This document shows, one piece after another, positions 5,482 through 5,556 of a DNA stretch of 5,556 nucleotides. The stretch comes from Bacteroidetes bacterium UBA7368 (lineage in GTDB: Bacteria > Bacteroidota > Rhodothermia > Rhodothermales > UBA10348), in assembly GCA_002469915.1 (NCBI GenBank), contig DKOG01000074.1:1-5556 (forward strand), written 5' to 3'. The position numbers were made by a program, and so were the translations under genes. Every line of letters begins with the position of its first letter. The first letter of the stretch is position 1. The notes beneath the pieces are model-generated. The model searched no databases. It was not told the DNA's origin and saw only the letters and a program-made list of their open reading frames with translations.

Positions 5482-5482
5482 A

Positions 5483-5556
5483 TTACACTTCCTCAAAGAA
5501 GTCTATCTGTTCACTGTTAGGCTGCAAAGTGATGATGGCTTTCTTAATAGTAGCCC
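5483..5556 (-). CDS. rplW: 50S ribosomal protein L23, C-terminal end (cut by window edge)
   Basis: L23 sits at the exit-tunnel rim beside L29 and is the docking point for trigger factor and signal recognition particle. Only the last 23 codons and the TAA stop (5483-5485) are inside the window; the start lies beyond the right edge. They read ATIKKAIITLQPNSEQIDFF and then EEV. The KKAIITL strand and the IDFFE ending are typical of L23 in Bacteroidota and relatives. The position directly before rplB in the S10 order confirms the identity. It is too short to judge the tunnel loop or any extension. Confidence 0.93.
   Translation of the reverse strand, partial: ATIKKAIITLQPNSEQIDFFEEV

Noticed and set aside
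1..5556. Mobile element, CRISPR array, tRNA or rRNA gene, or a defence system
   Set aside because: Every part of the window is accounted for by a standard ribosomal-protein cluster with short gaps; no transposase, spaced direct repeats or tRNA-like fold was seen.

Overview
The window is a stretch of a bacterial ribosomal-protein supercluster (the S10 and spc operons joined), and every gene lies on the minus strand. Reading in the direction of transcription, from high to low coordinates, the order is rplW (3' end only), rplB, rpsS, rplV, rpsC, rplP, rpmC, rpsQ, rplN, rplX, rplE, rpsN and rpsH (5' end only). This is the classical order with no gene missing, inserted or broken. Coding density is high: the gaps run from 3 to 73 bases and there is no gene-free stretch over 300 bases. 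All long plus-strand frames are shadows of these genes.

The protein sequences point to the Bacteroidota or a close relative of the FCB group. Examples are S17 ending in [19 protein letters not shown]2 with [19 protein letters not shown], and a zinc-free 89-residue S14. Many start codons also lack a strong Shine-Dalgarno sequence, which is common in that group. A Rhodothermia/Balneolia-like lineage is a guess from recall; no tree or search was possible.

Layout: 5447-5556 holds the L23 tail and the gap to L2. The region 2001-5446 completes the S10 part (L2, S19, L22, S3, L16, L29, S17). The region 1-1942 is the spc part (L14, L24, L5, S14, start of S8). The products assemble into both ribosomal subunits. 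L2, L22, L16, L29, L14, L24, L5 and L23 belong to the 50S, and S19, S3, S17, S14 and S8 to the 30S. Co-transcription would supply them in matched amounts.

This is a core housekeeping region, and I see no sign of an undescribed defence, mobile or metabolic system. The points worth a second look are: an RGG/QGG-repeat tail on ribosomal protein S3; small inverted repeats in every gap longer than about 50 bases, the best being an 8-bp perfect stem before rpsQ; and a shared purine-rich leader of the form ACAGAA-RRRRAA-N5-ATG before rpsC, rplP and rplX.
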